Shown: positions 1 to 8,910, counted from the first letter of the stretch. The stretch is 45,667 nucleotides of DNA from an uncultured Bacteroidales bacterium (GCA_947176235.1 CAMWPM010000013.1:1-45667), one strand, 5' to 3'. A program made the numbers and translations. Notes: a model not told the origin generated them from the sequence alone.

Positions 1-24
1 CCTCTGAATCCCCCCTCCTTCGCC

Positions 25-510
25 ATGTCATCCCCCTCACGCTTCGCCATTCTCTTAGCCTTAGCGCTTTCAGTCGCCGGATCAGTCACTGCGTCAGCAC
101 AGCGCCAGCACACCACTCGCAAGCGTCTGCACGCCGTCACTGCCATTGACCGGGACGACGCAGTGTCGGTCGACACCGTAATCAATCCCGAAGGGTTCAC
201 TCTTTCAGGCTACGACAAACCGCTCCGCTCCTCCCGCGAGACTATCTTCGCTACCAACGGAAGCGACACCGACGTGGCGGGTATGGAAATCGAAATCACC
301 TACAATGACATGGACGGACGCCAGCTGCATCGCCGCATTGTGAGCGTCGACACCGATCTCCCCCGCGGCGCAACCCGCAGGCTCGACTTCGCGTCGTGGG
401 ACCGCCAGCAATCGTTCTATTATGCCAACGGCACCCAGCGTCCGCGCCGCCGTGCATTCCCCTACACAGTCACCGCACGTGTCACCGCAATCCACATCAT
501 CCGTCCCTGA
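25..510 (+). CDS. Hypothetical small secreted protein
   Basis: A 161-residue protein that I do not recognise. Residues 1-26 form a clear signal peptide: a short polar start, a hydrophobic Ala/Leu/Val core and an Ala-Ser-Ala cleavage region before Gln. The mature part (about residues 60-155) alternates short beta-like stretches with many Asp/Arg residues. It could be a small beta-sandwich of the kind found in extracellular FxLYD-like proteins, but that is a guess. The frame is open to the window edge upstream; I chose this ATG because the signal peptide starts right after it. A strong hairpin follows about 50 nt after the stop and ends the transcript. A secreted or periplasmic location is well supported; the function is not. 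Confidence 0.65.
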   Translation: MSSPSRFAILLALALSVAGSVTASAQRQHTTRKRLHAVTAIDRDDAVSVDTVINPEGFTLSGYDKPLRSSRETIFATNGSDTDVAGMEIEITYNDMDGRQLHRRIVSVDTDLPRGATRRLDFASWDRQQSFYYANGTQRPRRRAFPYTVTARVTAIHIIRP

Positions 511-562
511 CGCTTCCCCTCACACCCGACATTCTCCCTTCCAGTCACTCCGATAAACGACG

Positions 563-592
563 AAGAGGCTGAGCGATTGCGCTCAGCCTCTT
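563..592. terminator. Bidirectional rho-independent terminator
   Basis: A perfect 13-bp inverted repeat (563-575 and 580-592) with an ATTG loop and T/A-rich ends. It lies between two convergent genes, the secreted protein ending at 510 and the TPR protein ending at 631, so it probably serves both. Confidence 0.8.
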
Positions 593-630
593 TATCGTTG
601 TTGTTATTTCCGTGTTATGCCTACGCGGAT

Positions 631-1320
631 TTATTTCTTGGCGGCGTTGGCTTTGGCGCGTTCGAGATATTTCTCGATGTCGATGTTGTAGGTGGGACCA
701 TAAGTGGGATAGTCCTTCATGATAGCCTCGTAGATCTTCTCTTCATCGGCATACTTGCCCTGAGCATTGTAGACACGGGCGAGCTTCTGCATGAAGAAGG
801 GGGTGTAGGCGGCATTGTCGTCGCTCTGCGAGATTGCTTTCTTGAAGGCACCGATGGCATTGTCGAGCTGATCGAGATTGACGTAACAGTCACCCTTGAG
901 CGAATAGGCGGCGGCGCCGATGAAAGCTTCCTTAGCCGAGAACTTGTCGATATATTTCAGAGCCTGTTCGTAGTCACCCTTCTCGTAGAGGAGGATTGCC
1001 GACTGGAGAGCTGCACGGTTGGCGGCGTCATAGCTCCTGTTATCAGCAACGTCGATGTACTGGGCAAGAGCCACGGAGTCATTGCCGAGAGCGAGCTGGA
1101 TGTCAGCGCGACCGATGGCATCATTGGCTTTCTGAATACCCGGCTGGCGGAAAAGGTAGATGTAGACGAGAATGCAGAGGGCGATGATCGCTACCACACC
1201 GGTGGCGATATAGATGATTTTCTGATTATTCTGCACCTTTGCGCCGAGACCGGTCAGGGTGTCGTTGATTTCTTCGATTGCTGACTGAGTCTCAGCAGAA
1301 TTTTTCTTGTTGTTTGCCAT
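631..1320 (-). CDS. Membrane-anchored TPR protein
   Basis: A 229-residue protein. It has a hydrophilic N-terminus (residues 1-33), one membrane helix (about 35-56), and then helical repeats from about 63 to 215 with the A/G/Y/A spacing of tetratricopeptide repeats (for example an EKGDYEQALKYIDKF block). The repeat domain should lie in the periplasm, as in YfgM-like proteins that bind partners near the translocon. That parallel rests on architecture only. Many Bacteroidales genomes carry a TPR protein of this shape. It has its own promoter about 100 nt upstream (-7 box at 1419-1426), so it is not in the fabF operon. TPR assignment is firm; the partner is unknown. Confidence 0.8.
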   Translation of the reverse strand: MANNKKNSAETQSAIEEINDTLTGLGAKVQNNQKIIYIATGVVAIIALCILVYIYLFRQPGIQKANDAIGRADIQLALGNDSVALAQYIDVADNRSYDAANRAALQSAILLYEKGDYEQALKYIDKFSAKEAFIGAAAYSLKGDCYVNLDQLDNAIGAFKKAISQSDDNAAYTPFFMQKLARVYNAQGKYADEEKIYEAIMKDYPTYGPTYNIDIEKYLERAKANAAKK

Positions 1321-1418
1321 TGCTATTTGGTTGTTGTTTTGATTAATCTTGTACTTAAGCGGTTGTGCCGCATTGCCGTGGTCTTACGCCATCAAGCGGC
1401 ATGCCACACCACAAAGTG

Positions 1419-1449
1419 CAAAATTACTACTTTATTCCCAATCAGCCAA
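1419..1449 (-). promoter_or_regulatory. Promoter for the TPR protein gene
   Basis: On the minus strand, TAATTTTG (1419-1426) matches TAnnTTTG, and TTG (1447-1449) lies 20 nt upstream. The leader would be about 90 nt. The rest of the gene-free stretch 1321-1643 holds only this promoter and the fabF terminator. Confidence 0.65.
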
Positions 1450-1557
1450 GAATTATCCCCAAAAAGAGCGTAAAAACACCATAACAAATCCCCGCAAGAC
1501 GTCCCCCCGCACATTACTTCTTCTGATTATGCCGTCTGTCAGCCAATGGATGTGAAG

Positions 1558-1598
1558 AAAAAAAAAGCGAGACCCGTCAGATTTGCTGACGAGTCCCG
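1558..1598 (-). terminator. Terminator after fabF
   Basis: Read on the minus strand, a hairpin with a 10-bp core stem (GACTCGTCAG pairing with CTGACGGGTC through one G-T wobble) is followed at once by a run of about nine T. It lies 46-86 nt past the fabF stop. Confidence 0.75.
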
Positions 1599-1643
1599 GC
1601 TATAAAGGAATAGATTTTTCGTTTGAAAAAAGTGCGCGGGCGA

Positions 1644-2909
1644 TTATTCCTCGTACTTCTTGACGATGACAGTGGCGTTGTGACCACCGAAGCCGAAGGA
1701 GTTGCTCAATGCGGCGCGTACCGGACGCTCCTGAGCCTTGTTGAAGGTGAAGTTGATCGAATAGTCGATCTCTTCATCCTGGTCATCCTCGGCATGGTTG
1801 ATGGTGGGGGGAACAATGTCATTCATCACAGCCTTGACGCTGAACATGGCTTCGAGCGCGCCGGTGGCACCGAGAAGGTGACCGGTCATCGACTTCGTGG
1901 AGCTGATGTTGAGGTCATAGACGTGGTCGCCGAACACTTCCTTAATTGCCTTCACCTCGGAGATGTCGCCTACGGGAGTGGACGTGCCGTGAACGTTGAT
2001 GTAGTCAATGTCCTCAGGCTTCATGTTGGCATCCTCAAGTGCATTGCGCATGGCGAGGATTGCACCCAGACCCTCGGGGTGTGTGGCGGTGAGGTGGTAG
2101 GCATCGGCTGAAAGTCCGCCGCCTGCTACCTCGGCATAGATCTTGGCGCCGCGAGCCTTGGCATGCTCCAGTTCCTCAAGGATGAGGACTACCGAACCCT
2201 CGCCCATCACAAAGCCGTCGCGCGACTTGCTGAAAGGACGTGAGGCGGTCTCGGGGCTGTCGTTGCGGGTCGACAGAGCGTGCATGGAGTTGAAGCCACC
2301 CACGCCGGCGGGGAAGATTGCTGCTTCCGCGCCACCGGTGACGATGACATCGGCTTTGCCAAGACGGATGAGGTCAAATGCGTCGATTATGGCGTTGTTG
2401 GATGAAGCGCATGCTGATACGGTGCCGAAGTTGGGTCCGTGGTAGCCATACTGCATCGAGATGTGACCCGATGCGATGTCGGCAATCATCTTGGGGATGA
2501 AGAACGGATTGTATTTCGGACCGGCATCCTTGTTCACCTCATAGTAGCCGGCTTCCTCTTCAAAGGTGTGCAGACCACCGATACCGGCTGCCACAATCAC
2601 GCCCACGCGATCCTTGTTGAGGTTCTTGTCGTCCTCGATGCCTGAGTCGGCGATCGCCTGCTCTGCTGCCACGAGGGCATACTGGGCATAGAGGTCGAGG
2701 GTGCGGGCTTTGCGGCGGTCGAAGTGGTCGGCGGGATTGAAATCCTTCACCTCGCACGCAAACTGCGTCTTGAACTTGGAAGCGTCGAAATGGGTAATAG
2801 GTCCGGCTCCGCTCACACCATTGATGGCGTTGGTCCACGTGGTATCAACGTCGTTGCCAAGGGGTGTGATGGCGCCAAGTCCGGTTACTACAACTCTCTT
2901 TAAGTCCAT
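1644..2909 (-). CDS. fabF: Beta-ketoacyl-ACP synthase II
   Basis: A 421-residue condensing enzyme of type II fatty acid synthesis, cytosolic, which joins malonyl-ACP to a growing acyl-ACP. The catalytic triad is visible: Cys167 in TVSACASSNN, His308 in NVHGTSTPVGD and His344 in STKSMTGHLLGATG. Length is normal for FabF (about 410-420). The gene lies 44 nt downstream of acpP on the same strand, the usual acpP-fabF pair, and a terminator follows it. The start is the ATG giving MDLKRVVVTGLG, the normal FabF N-terminus. Confidence 0.97.
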   Translation of the reverse strand: MDLKRVVVTGLGAITPLGNDVDTTWTNAINGVSGAGPITHFDASKFKTQFACEVKDFNPADHFDRRKARTLDLYAQYALVAAEQAIADSGIEDDKNLNKDRVGVIVAAGIGGLHTFEEEAGYYEVNKDAGPKYNPFFIPKMIADIASGHISMQYGYHGPNFGTVSACASSNNAIIDAFDLIRLGKADVIVTGGAEAAIFPAGVGGFNSMHALSTRNDSPETASRPFSKSRDGFVMGEGSVVLILEELEHAKARGAKIYAEVAGGGLSADAYHLTATHPEGLGAILAMRNALEDANMKPEDIDYINVHGTSTPVGDISEVKAIKEVFGDHVYDLNISSTKSMTGHLLGATGALEAMFSVKAVMNDIVPPTINHAEDDQDEEIDYSINFTFNKAQERPVRAALSNSFGFGGHNATVIVKKYEE

Positions 2910-2953
2910 TAAAAGTTGATTAAGGGGGGTTTTAGAAAGATTTTGACTCGATA

Positions 2954-3190
2954 TTAAGCCTCAGCCTTCTCGATGTAAGAGATAGCGTCGCCTACGGTCT
3001 GGATCTTCTGTGCCTCGTCGTCGGGGATGGTGATCTTGAACTCCTTCTCAAACTCCATGATGAGTTCTACGGTGTCAAGGCTGTCAGCACCGAGGTCGGT
3101 GGTGAACACAGCTGCTTCTGTTACTTGATTTTCATCAACGCCGAGTTTGTCAACGATTATAGCTTTAACTCGAGATGCAATTTCTGACAT
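2954..3190 (-). CDS. acpP: Acyl carrier protein
   Basis: A 78-residue acidic protein that carries acyl chains through fatty acid synthesis on a 4'-phosphopantetheine arm. The attachment serine is Ser37 in the conserved [12 protein letters not shown] motif, and length matches the family. It is the first gene of the acpP-fabF operon. Upstream DNA (3191-3397) is AT-rich, fitting a strong promoter, and holds no other gene. Confidence 0.97.
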   Translation of the reverse strand: MSEIASRVKAIIVDKLGVDENQVTEAAVFTTDLGADSLDTVELIMEFEKEFKITIPDDEAQKIQTVGDAISYIEKAEA

Positions 3191-3234
3191 AATAATAATT
3201 GTTTAATAATTAATGATTTTTCGATTTTGCGGTG

Positions 3235-3242
3235 CAAAGTAA
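3235..3242 (-). promoter_or_regulatory. Possible -7 box of the acpP-fabF operon
   Basis: TTACTTTG on the minus strand differs from TAnnTTTG at one position and lies 45 nt upstream of acpP. No TTG was seen at the right distance, so support is modest. Confidence 0.35.
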
Positions 3243-3397
3243 GCAAATTTTCTTTAATAATTAAAACTTTCAGGGATGAAAGTTGCGAAAAAGAGGCAAT
3301 TTTTATGTTTTTCAGCATATTTTTTGCCGTTTCGATGTCAATTTGCCCTTTTTCTGAACTCGTTTCCACCGCTGCGGATCAATCCGGCTCACGCCTG

Positions 3398-4177
3398 TCA
3401 GTCCCCCACCGGTTCGGCGGGAGTCCAGTAGGGTGGATACGTGACGCGGTGGAGGAACAGCGGCTCGGGAGGCATCGACGTCCCGGCGGCGCAGCGGTCA
3501 CGGCTTGCGATCACGCGGGCGAAATCTTCCTCGCTGAGCTTGTGGCGCCCCACATCTACCAGCGTTCCCACCACCGCCCTCACCATGTTCCGAAGAAAGC
3601 GGTCGGCAGTGATTATGAATACACGGCGGGAGGAATCGGACGGATCGCACTTCACCCATTCCGCACGACTGACATGGCAGATGTTGGTGACGGCATCGCT
3701 GTGAAGCTTGGCGAATGATGTGAAATCCTCGGTTACAAGCAGCTGGCGGGCGGCACGGTTCATAGCCTCGAAGTCAAGCGTGGGAGGAGCCTGCCAGCTC
3801 AGGGGCGGCAGGAAGGGGGAGCGGCGCGTGTGGGCGTAATAGTGATATGTGCGGGAGGTGGCATCGAATCGCGCGTGGGCGTCGGACGGCACAGGGTCGA
3901 TTGTTCTCACTGCGATGTCCCGCCCGAGAATGGCGTTGAGCTTCCCCACCAGGCGGGGAGCATCCGTTATGACCGACCCGGTGTCGAAGTGAGCCACCAT
4001 CATCGAGGCGTTCACTCCGGCATCCGTCCGACCCGCCCCGACAATCGGCGTGGGGTGGCGGAGAAGCAAGCCGAGAGCCTGTTCCACGGTCTGCTGTACG
4101 CTCGTGGCATTGGGCTGTGTCTGCCATCCGTGGAACGGAGCGCCGCGGTAGGCAAGCTGCATGAAGTAGCGGGGCAT
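3398..4177 (-). CDS. truA: tRNA pseudouridine(38-40) synthase TruA
   Basis: A 259-residue enzyme converting uridines 38-40 of the tRNA anticodon arm to pseudouridine. The catalytic Asp52 sits in GAGRTDAGVNA. The ARFDATSRTYHYY block (about 105-118) and the RADRFLRNMVRAVVGT-like block near 205-225 are typical TruA motifs, and length is normal. One oddity is Asn56 where most TruA proteins have His (GRTDAGVHA). The gene starts 15 nt after speA ends, on the same strand, so it probably lies in a speA-truA transcript. Confidence 0.95.
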   Translation of the reverse strand: MPRYFMQLAYRGAPFHGWQTQPNATSVQQTVEQALGLLLRHPTPIVGAGRTDAGVNASMMVAHFDTGSVITDAPRLVGKLNAILGRDIAVRTIDPVPSDAHARFDATSRTYHYYAHTRRSPFLPPLSWQAPPTLDFEAMNRAARQLLVTEDFTSFAKLHSDAVTNICHVSRAEWVKCDPSDSSRRVFIITADRFLRNMVRAVVGTLVDVGRHKLSEEDFARVIASRDRCAAGTSMPPEPLFLHRVTYPPYWTPAEPVGD

Positions 4178-4192
4178 GGCGCGGGTGGGAAA

Positions 4193-6091
4193 TCAGTCAC
4201 GCTCCAGATAGGTGTAGCCGTAGAGTCCCGAGCGGTAGGTGCTGAGGAATTCCCTGCCCTCCTCGGGTGTGATCTTCCCTGCCTTCATCGAGGCGGTCAC
4301 CCACGTCTCCACGTTACGCACGAGCTTCTTTGGATTGAACTGCACGTAGTCGAGCACCTCGGCTACGGTCTCGCCGTCGATCACCTGATCTATCTCATAG
4401 CGATCCTTGTAGACGCTGATGTGCACGGCATTGGTATCGCCGAAGAGGTTGTGCATGTCGCCCAGAATCTCCTGATAGGCACCCACAAGAAACACTCCGA
4501 GATAATAGTGCTCACCCTGACGCAGAGCGTGGACGGGGAGCGACGTCGCCATGCCGTGAGGCGAGATAAACTGCCCGATCTTGCCGTCGGAATCACAGGT
4601 GATGTCCTGGATTGTGGCAGTGCGGGTGGGTTTTTCGTCGAGGCGCTGGAGCGGAATGATGGGGAATATCTGGTCGATCGCCCATGAATCGGGGAGCGAC
4701 TGGAAGAGCGAGAAGTTGCAGAAATATTTGTCGGGAAGCATCTTGTAGATCTTGCGCAGTTCCTCCGGCGGATGCTTCATGGAGGAAGCAATTTCTCCCA
4801 CCTCGCGCGCTATCGACCAGAAGAGCTTCTCCATGATGGCGCGGGTGCGGAGGTCGAGGAGTCCGAGACTGAAGAGGTCGAGCGCTTCCTCGCGTATCTG
4901 CAGGGCGTCGTGCCAGCTTTCGAAGAGGCGGGGCTGGTCGAGGCGGTCCCAGATGCTGTAGAGTTCGCGCACAAGCTCATGCTCCTCCGGACCCACCTCC
5001 TCGTTGTCCTTCCAGATGGGGAGCGAGGTGGTCTCAAGCACGTCAAACACCAGCACGGAATGATGAGCCGTCAGCGAGCGGCCGCTCTCGGTGATGATGT
5101 TGGGCTGCGGAAGGTTATTCTTCGTGCAGGCATCCACGAGCGCCGAGATGGCGTCGTTGGCATACTCCTGTATCGAGTAGTTCATGGAGCTTTCGCTGCC
5201 TGAGTTGCGAGTGCCGTCGTAGTCGACGCCCAGTCCGCCCCCGATGTCGACAAATTCTATGCTGAATCCCATTTTTGTGAGCTGCACATAGAATTGCATT
5301 GCCTCTCGGAGGGCATTCTTGATGCGGCGTATCTTGGTGATCTGACTGCCGATGTGGAAGTGGATAAGCTTCAGGCATGACATCATGTCGCGGCGCTGAA
5401 GGTAGTCGAGAGCTTCGAGAAGTTCGCTGGAATTGAGTCCGAATTTCGACTGATCGCCCCCGCTCTCCTCCCACTTGCCGGAGCCGGACGACGACAGCTT
5501 GATACGGATGCCGACGTTGGGCGTTATGCCTATTCGTTGGGCTATTTCGGCGATCAGACGCAGCTCGTTGAGTTTCTCCACCACCAGATATATGCGGCGA
5601 CCCATCTTCTGGGCGAGGAGTGCGAGCTCGATGTAGTTCTCGTCCTTGTAGCCGTTGCAGATGATGAGGGCGTCGTCGGCGATGTTGGTGGCGAGCACGG
5701 CGTGAAGCTCTGGCTTCGAACCTGCCTCAAGTCCGATGTTGAATTTCTTGCCGTGCGACACGATCTCCTCCACCACGGGCCGGATCTGATTGACCTTGAT
5801 GGGGTAGATTACGAAATTCTGGGCTGTGTAGTTGTACTCCTTGGCGGCTTCCTTGAAGCATTTTGAGATTTTCTCGACACGATTGTTGAGGATGTCGGGG
5901 AAACGGAGCAGCACGGGAGCTACGATGTCACGCACCTGAAGCTCGTCCATCACCTCCTTGAGGTCGACGGCGGCATAACCGGGGCGCGGAGTGGCTATTA
6001 CATGACCTTTTTCATTGATGGAGAAGTAATTGCGTCCCCATCCGCTGATGTTGTATAGCTCACTGCTATCTTCAACTTTCCATTTTCTCAT
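4193..6091 (-). CDS. speA: Biosynthetic arginine decarboxylase
   Basis: A 632-residue PLP enzyme of the alanine-racemase fold that makes agmatine from arginine, the first step of the agmatine route to polyamines. Lys99 in VIYPIKVNQ is the expected PLP lysine. Further family blocks are GLEAGSKPEL, the glycine-rich FVDIGGGLGVDYDG near residue 280, and ITESGRSLTAHH. Length is close to E. coli SpeA (658). The gene has its own promoter (6125-6155), which overlaps the 3' end of the upstream DUF2156 gene. Confidence 0.96.
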   Translation of the reverse strand: MRKWKVEDSSELYNISGWGRNYFSINEKGHVIATPRPGYAAVDLKEVMDELQVRDIVAPVLLRFPDILNNRVEKISKCFKEAAKEYNYTAQNFVIYPIKVNQIRPVVEEIVSHGKKFNIGLEAGSKPELHAVLATNIADDALIICNGYKDENYIELALLAQKMGRRIYLVVEKLNELRLIAEIAQRIGITPNVGIRIKLSSSGSGKWEESGGDQSKFGLNSSELLEALDYLQRRDMMSCLKLIHFHIGSQITKIRRIKNALREAMQFYVQLTKMGFSIEFVDIGGGLGVDYDGTRNSGSESSMNYSIQEYANDAISALVDACTKNNLPQPNIITESGRSLTAHHSVLVFDVLETTSLPIWKDNEEVGPEEHELVRELYSIWDRLDQPRLFESWHDALQIREEALDLFSLGLLDLRTRAIMEKLFWSIAREVGEIASSMKHPPEELRKIYKMLPDKYFCNFSLFQSLPDSWAIDQIFPIIPLQRLDEKPTRTATIQDITCDSDGKIGQFISPHGMATSLPVHALRQGEHYYLGVFLVGAYQEILGDMHNLFGDTNAVHISVYKDRYEIDQVIDGETVAEVLDYVQFNPKKLVRNVETWVTASMKAGKITPEEGREFLSTYRSGLYGYTYLERD

Positions 6092-6124
6092 TTACGGAGC
6101 ACGATTTAAGTGGGTTTAATCGTG

Positions 6125-6155
6125 CAAAGATAGCATTTTTTTGAGGGCTTGTCAA
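6125..6155 (-). promoter_or_regulatory. speA: speA promoter
   Basis: On the minus strand, TATCTTTG (6125-6132) matches TAnnTTTG exactly, with TTG (6153-6155) 20 nt upstream. The -33 element overlaps the last codons of the upstream DUF2156 gene. Confidence 0.7.
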
Positions 6156-7138
6156 CGGTAAAGGTCATATTTTTTGAGCATCATCACCGGGCGGTAACTT
6201 TCCTTGGCGCGCCGCAGCCCGGGATCACCGGCATCCTCCTCTCGGTTGATGAAAGCGATGTCGGGGTAACGCTCGGTCATCATGCGGGCGAAGAGGCAAT
6301 TGATCGTCTCCCCCGCACCAGCCACGTTGTGGTCCATTTTTTCGATGTGAACGAAAAGTGTGTCGCCGATTTTCTCACCGATCGTGAAAGCCACCATGCG
6401 CCCCTTGTCATCGCGGAGAATGGCACCTTCGAAAGGATAACAGATATAGTCGGAGAGCACTTGCTCCACCTGACGGCGTTCCTCGATGGCTGTGGCGCGC
6501 AGGGCATCAGGATCATCGGGGTCATTGGCGGCTTCCTCGCTCCATGCCACGAACGTGTCGAGCACTTCATGAATATTGTCGAGCGTGAGCGGCTCAAGGC
6601 GGGCTCCGGGATTGTCTGCCATGAAGCGGTTGACGTGGTTGCGCTTCTTGCTGAGCTTTTTACCTGAAAGGCTGGCGAGCGACTTGGCGTCGTAGAGATA
6701 GTCAGCCCAGTCGGTCAGTTCGTCGGGGATAAGTGAGGAATCGTAGGCGAGAATATCGGAGAGCTTGCTTTCGGGGATAGCCGACAGACGCATGGTCAGC
6801 CCGTTGGCGTCACAGTAGTCGTCAATAAGCGCGAGGGCACGATCGGTAGGCATCGGTCCGATCGGGAAGGAGAAAGCCACGTCGTCGAGACTCTCTTCCG
6901 ACACGCCTTTAATGAATAGCGTGTCGCGCACGATGCAGTATTGATAGCGGAAATAGTTGATCCACATATATAGTCCGCCGATTGTGTAGTCGCACGTGCG
7001 GCTGTCCTCCTGCTGGAGCACACGGTTGATGGCGGGGAGATCGGCGAGGGTGATATTCTTGAAGCGGAGCTTGGTTGTGGTTGTTGTCGCAGTCCTGGAG
7101 GAGGAGAGGGTGGCGGGAGCGAATGTGGTGGTTTCCAT
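6152..7138 (-). CDS. DUF2156 (GNAT-fold) protein
   Basis: A 328-residue cytosolic protein with the DUF2156 fold, related to the C-terminal catalytic domain of phosphatidylglycerol lysyltransferase (MprF). Recognisable blocks are FKNITLADLPAINRVL, TIGGLYMWINYFRYQY (about residues 50-66), SKKRNHVNRFM near 160-170, and a C-terminal DIAFINREEDAGDPGLRRAKESY block. Unlike MprF it has no membrane flippase part, so its acceptor is unclear and lipid aminoacylation should not be assumed. The first 20 residues are Thr/Ser-rich and low complexity, so the true start may lie a little downstream. Confidence 0.8.
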   Translation of the reverse strand: METTTFAPATLSSSRTATTTTTKLRFKNITLADLPAINRVLQQEDSRTCDYTIGGLYMWINYFRYQYCIVRDTLFIKGVSEESLDDVAFSFPIGPMPTDRALALIDDYCDANGLTMRLSAIPESKLSDILAYDSSLIPDELTDWADYLYDAKSLASLSGKKLSKKRNHVNRFMADNPGARLEPLTLDNIHEVLDTFVAWSEEAANDPDDPDALRATAIEERRQVEQVLSDYICYPFEGAILRDDKGRMVAFTIGEKIGDTLFVHIEKMDHNVAGAGETINCLFARMMTERYPDIAFINREEDAGDPGLRRAKESYRPVMMLKKYDLYR

Positions 7139-7319
7139 AGTGTGTGTTGTGGTTGAGAGATTGTAAGTAGGGAATGTGGAGTTAAGTCAGGGTTCCCTTT
7201 TCAGTGGTGTGTTTTTCGTTAGTTTTACTTTAAGAACGCTTTACGTACTCCGCAGGTTCATTTTCCCGCACATGGCACAAATATCCCGCAATTTCACTTC
7301 CTCCGGAAGGCAATATGAA

Positions 7320-7359
7320 GAATCGCCGGCAGAGCCTCACGCTACTCTGTCGGCGATTC
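7320..7359 (-). terminator. Hairpin after the thioredoxin gene
   Basis: A 15-bp stem (7320-7334 with 7345-7359, one G-T wobble) and a 10-nt loop, located 54 nt past the thioredoxin stop on the minus strand. The T-run is weak, so efficiency is uncertain. Confidence 0.55.
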
Positions 7360-7360
7360 C

Positions 7361-7393
7361 GATAATCGGGGTTAATGATAATCGGGGGTTAAT
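7361..7393. repeat. Tandem 16/17-nt duplication
   Basis: GATAATCGGGGTTAAT (7361-7376) is followed head to tail by the same sequence with one extra G (7377-7393). It lies between the thioredoxin stop and its hairpin. No function is evident. Confidence 0.7.
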
Positions 7394-7412
7394 TATGTGA
7401 CGGTTTGTCGGG

Positions 7413-7847
7413 TCACTCGTTCTTATCCGGACCGAGGAACTGATCGATCGCTTTGTTGAAGGCGTCGGCTGGCAGGAATCCATTCCACACGTTCATCTTG
7501 CCGTCGGGCTGGATGAAGAGCAGGTAGGGGATGCTCTGGATGCCGAGCTGCTGGCGCAGGGCTGGATGCTTGTCGATGTCGACGGAGATAAATTCCACCT
7601 TGCCGGCATAAGTCTTCGCGGCGTCAGCGAAAATAGGAGCGAAACGCTGGCAAGGACCGCACCACGAGGCGTTGAAGTCGACGATCACAAGATGCCCGGG
7701 AGCCTTCTTGAGGTCAATCGTCTGTCCCGCAGGTAGCTCGCGCACACCCTTGGGAATGGGTCCGGCGGCGTTGGCGGTAAGCGACGCAAGCGCCATCACC
7801 ATTGCCGTCACAATTGTCAGGAGAGAGATTCTTTTCATAGTTTTCAA
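7413..7847 (-). CDS. Periplasmic thioredoxin-family protein
   Basis: A 144-residue exported thioredoxin. A signal peptide spans about residues 1-28, ending Ala-Asn-Ala-Ala. The active site is Trp-Cys63-Gly-Pro-Cys66, and the cis-proline loop is present in QSIPYLLF. The protein is a single thioredoxin domain, so it most likely reduces or exchanges disulfides in the periplasm; its partner is unknown. It starts 24 nt after mdh ends on the same strand, so it may be co-transcribed with mdh. Confidence 0.88.
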   Translation of the reverse strand: MKTMKRISLLTIVTAMVMALASLTANAAGPIPKGVRELPAGQTIDLKKAPGHLVIVDFNASWCGPCQRFAPIFADAAKTYAGKVEFISVDIDKHPALRQQLGIQSIPYLLFIQPDGKMNVWNGFLPADAFNKAIDQFLGPDKNE

Positions 7848-7871
7848 CGTATAATTAAGTAGGTGTTTTTA

Positions 7872-8807
7872 TCAGAGGCAACCTGCGAGAGCGGCGTTGG
7901 TCTTGTGGACAGCCTCGGCGCTCTTCTTGAAGAGAGCCTTTTCCTCATCGTTGAGATCGAATTCGACAATCTTTTCGATGCCGTTCTTGCCGAGGATACA
8001 GGGCACGCCGATGCAGAGATCGCTTTCGCCGTATTCGCCTTCAAGGAGGGCGCTGCAGGAGATGAGCTTCTTCTGGTCGTGTACCACTGCTGCCACAACC
8101 TGGGCTGCCGCTGCACCGGGAGCGTACCATGCGGAGGTGCCGAGGAGCTTTGTGAGGGTTGCACCGCCCACCATGGTGTCGGCAGCTACGGTAGCGAGCT
8201 TTTCAGCGTCGATGTACTGTGATGCGGGGATACCGCGGTAAGCAGCGTAGCGGGTGAGGGGGATCATGGTGGTGTCGCCGTGACCGCCGATCACGATGCC
8301 TTCAACCTCTTTAGGGTTGGCGCCGAGAGCGATGCTCAGGAAATATTTGAAACGCGCGCTGTCGAGTGCACCACCCATGCCGATGATGCGGTTCTTGGGC
8401 AGACCTGACGTCTTGTGGATGAGGTAGGTCATGGTGTCCATGGGGTTGGATACGCACACGATAACTGCGTTGGGCGAATACTTCAGCACATTGTCGGTAA
8501 CCGACTTCACGATGCCGGCGTTAACGCCGATGAGCTCCTCGCGGGTCATGCCGGGCTTGCGGGGAATACCCGAAGTGATGACTACGACGTCGCTGTTGGC
8601 GGTCTTCTCGTAGTCGTTGGTCACGCCGGTAAGGCGGGTTTCGAGACCGAGGATGTTGGCGGTCTGGTTGATGTCCATCGCCTTGCCTTCGGAGAGACCT
8701 TCCTTGATGTCGATGAGAACTACTTCGTCAGCTACGCCGGTGGTGACCATGACGTTAGCGCAGGTTGCGCCTACGTTGCCGGCGCCTACTACTGTTACCT
8801 TTGACAT
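7872..8807 (-). CDS. mdh: Malate dehydrogenase (NAD, LDH-like type)
   Basis: A 311-residue enzyme interconverting malate and oxaloacetate. The Rossmann motif is Gly8-Ala-Gly-Asn-Val-Gly13, and Asp33 after strand 2 favours NAD. Arg83 in SGIPRKPGMTRE is the residue that sets malate rather than lactate specificity, and His176 in IGGHGDTTM is the catalytic base. Length is normal. In Bacteroidales this step feeds the fumarate/succinate branch of fermentation. A -7 box lies about 55 nt upstream. Confidence 0.96.
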   Translation of the reverse strand: MSKVTVVGAGNVGATCANVMVTTGVADEVVLIDIKEGLSEGKAMDINQTANILGLETRLTGVTNDYEKTANSDVVVITSGIPRKPGMTREELIGVNAGIVKSVTDNVLKYSPNAVIVCVSNPMDTMTYLIHKTSGLPKNRIIGMGGALDSARFKYFLSIALGANPKEVEGIVIGGHGDTTMIPLTRYAAYRGIPASQYIDAEKLATVAADTMVGGATLTKLLGTSAWYAPGAAAAQVVAAVVHDQKKLISCSALLEGEYGESDLCIGVPCILGKNGIEKIVEFDLNDEEKALFKKSAEAVHKTNAALAGCL

Positions 8808-8859
8808 AATTTCTTGTGTTTTATTTTGGGTTAATTTTGCTGTTGGAGTTATAACAACG

Positions 8860-8867
8860 CAAATTTA
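8860..8867 (-). promoter_or_regulatory. mdh: mdh promoter, -7 box
   Basis: TAAATTTG on the minus strand matches TAnnTTTG and lies 53 nt upstream of the mdh start. No clear -33 element was found at 19-20 nt. Confidence 0.5.
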
Positions 8868-8910
8868 GCAATTTATTTCACAGCGTGTCTAAAAAAATCC
8901 CAAAATTTTT

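Noticed and set aside
577-1284. 235-residue plus-strand frame
   Set aside because: Antisense to the TPR protein; the TPR frame has clear repeats and a membrane helix. GC-rich codon use gives long mirror frames.
1349-1555. 68-residue plus-strand frame between fabF and the TPR gene
   Set aside because: It crosses the TPR promoter, has no RBS or family likeness, and is rich in basic/Ser residues like random sequence.
3830-4687. 285-residue plus-strand frame
   Set aside because: Antisense to truA and speA, which both have catalytic motifs.
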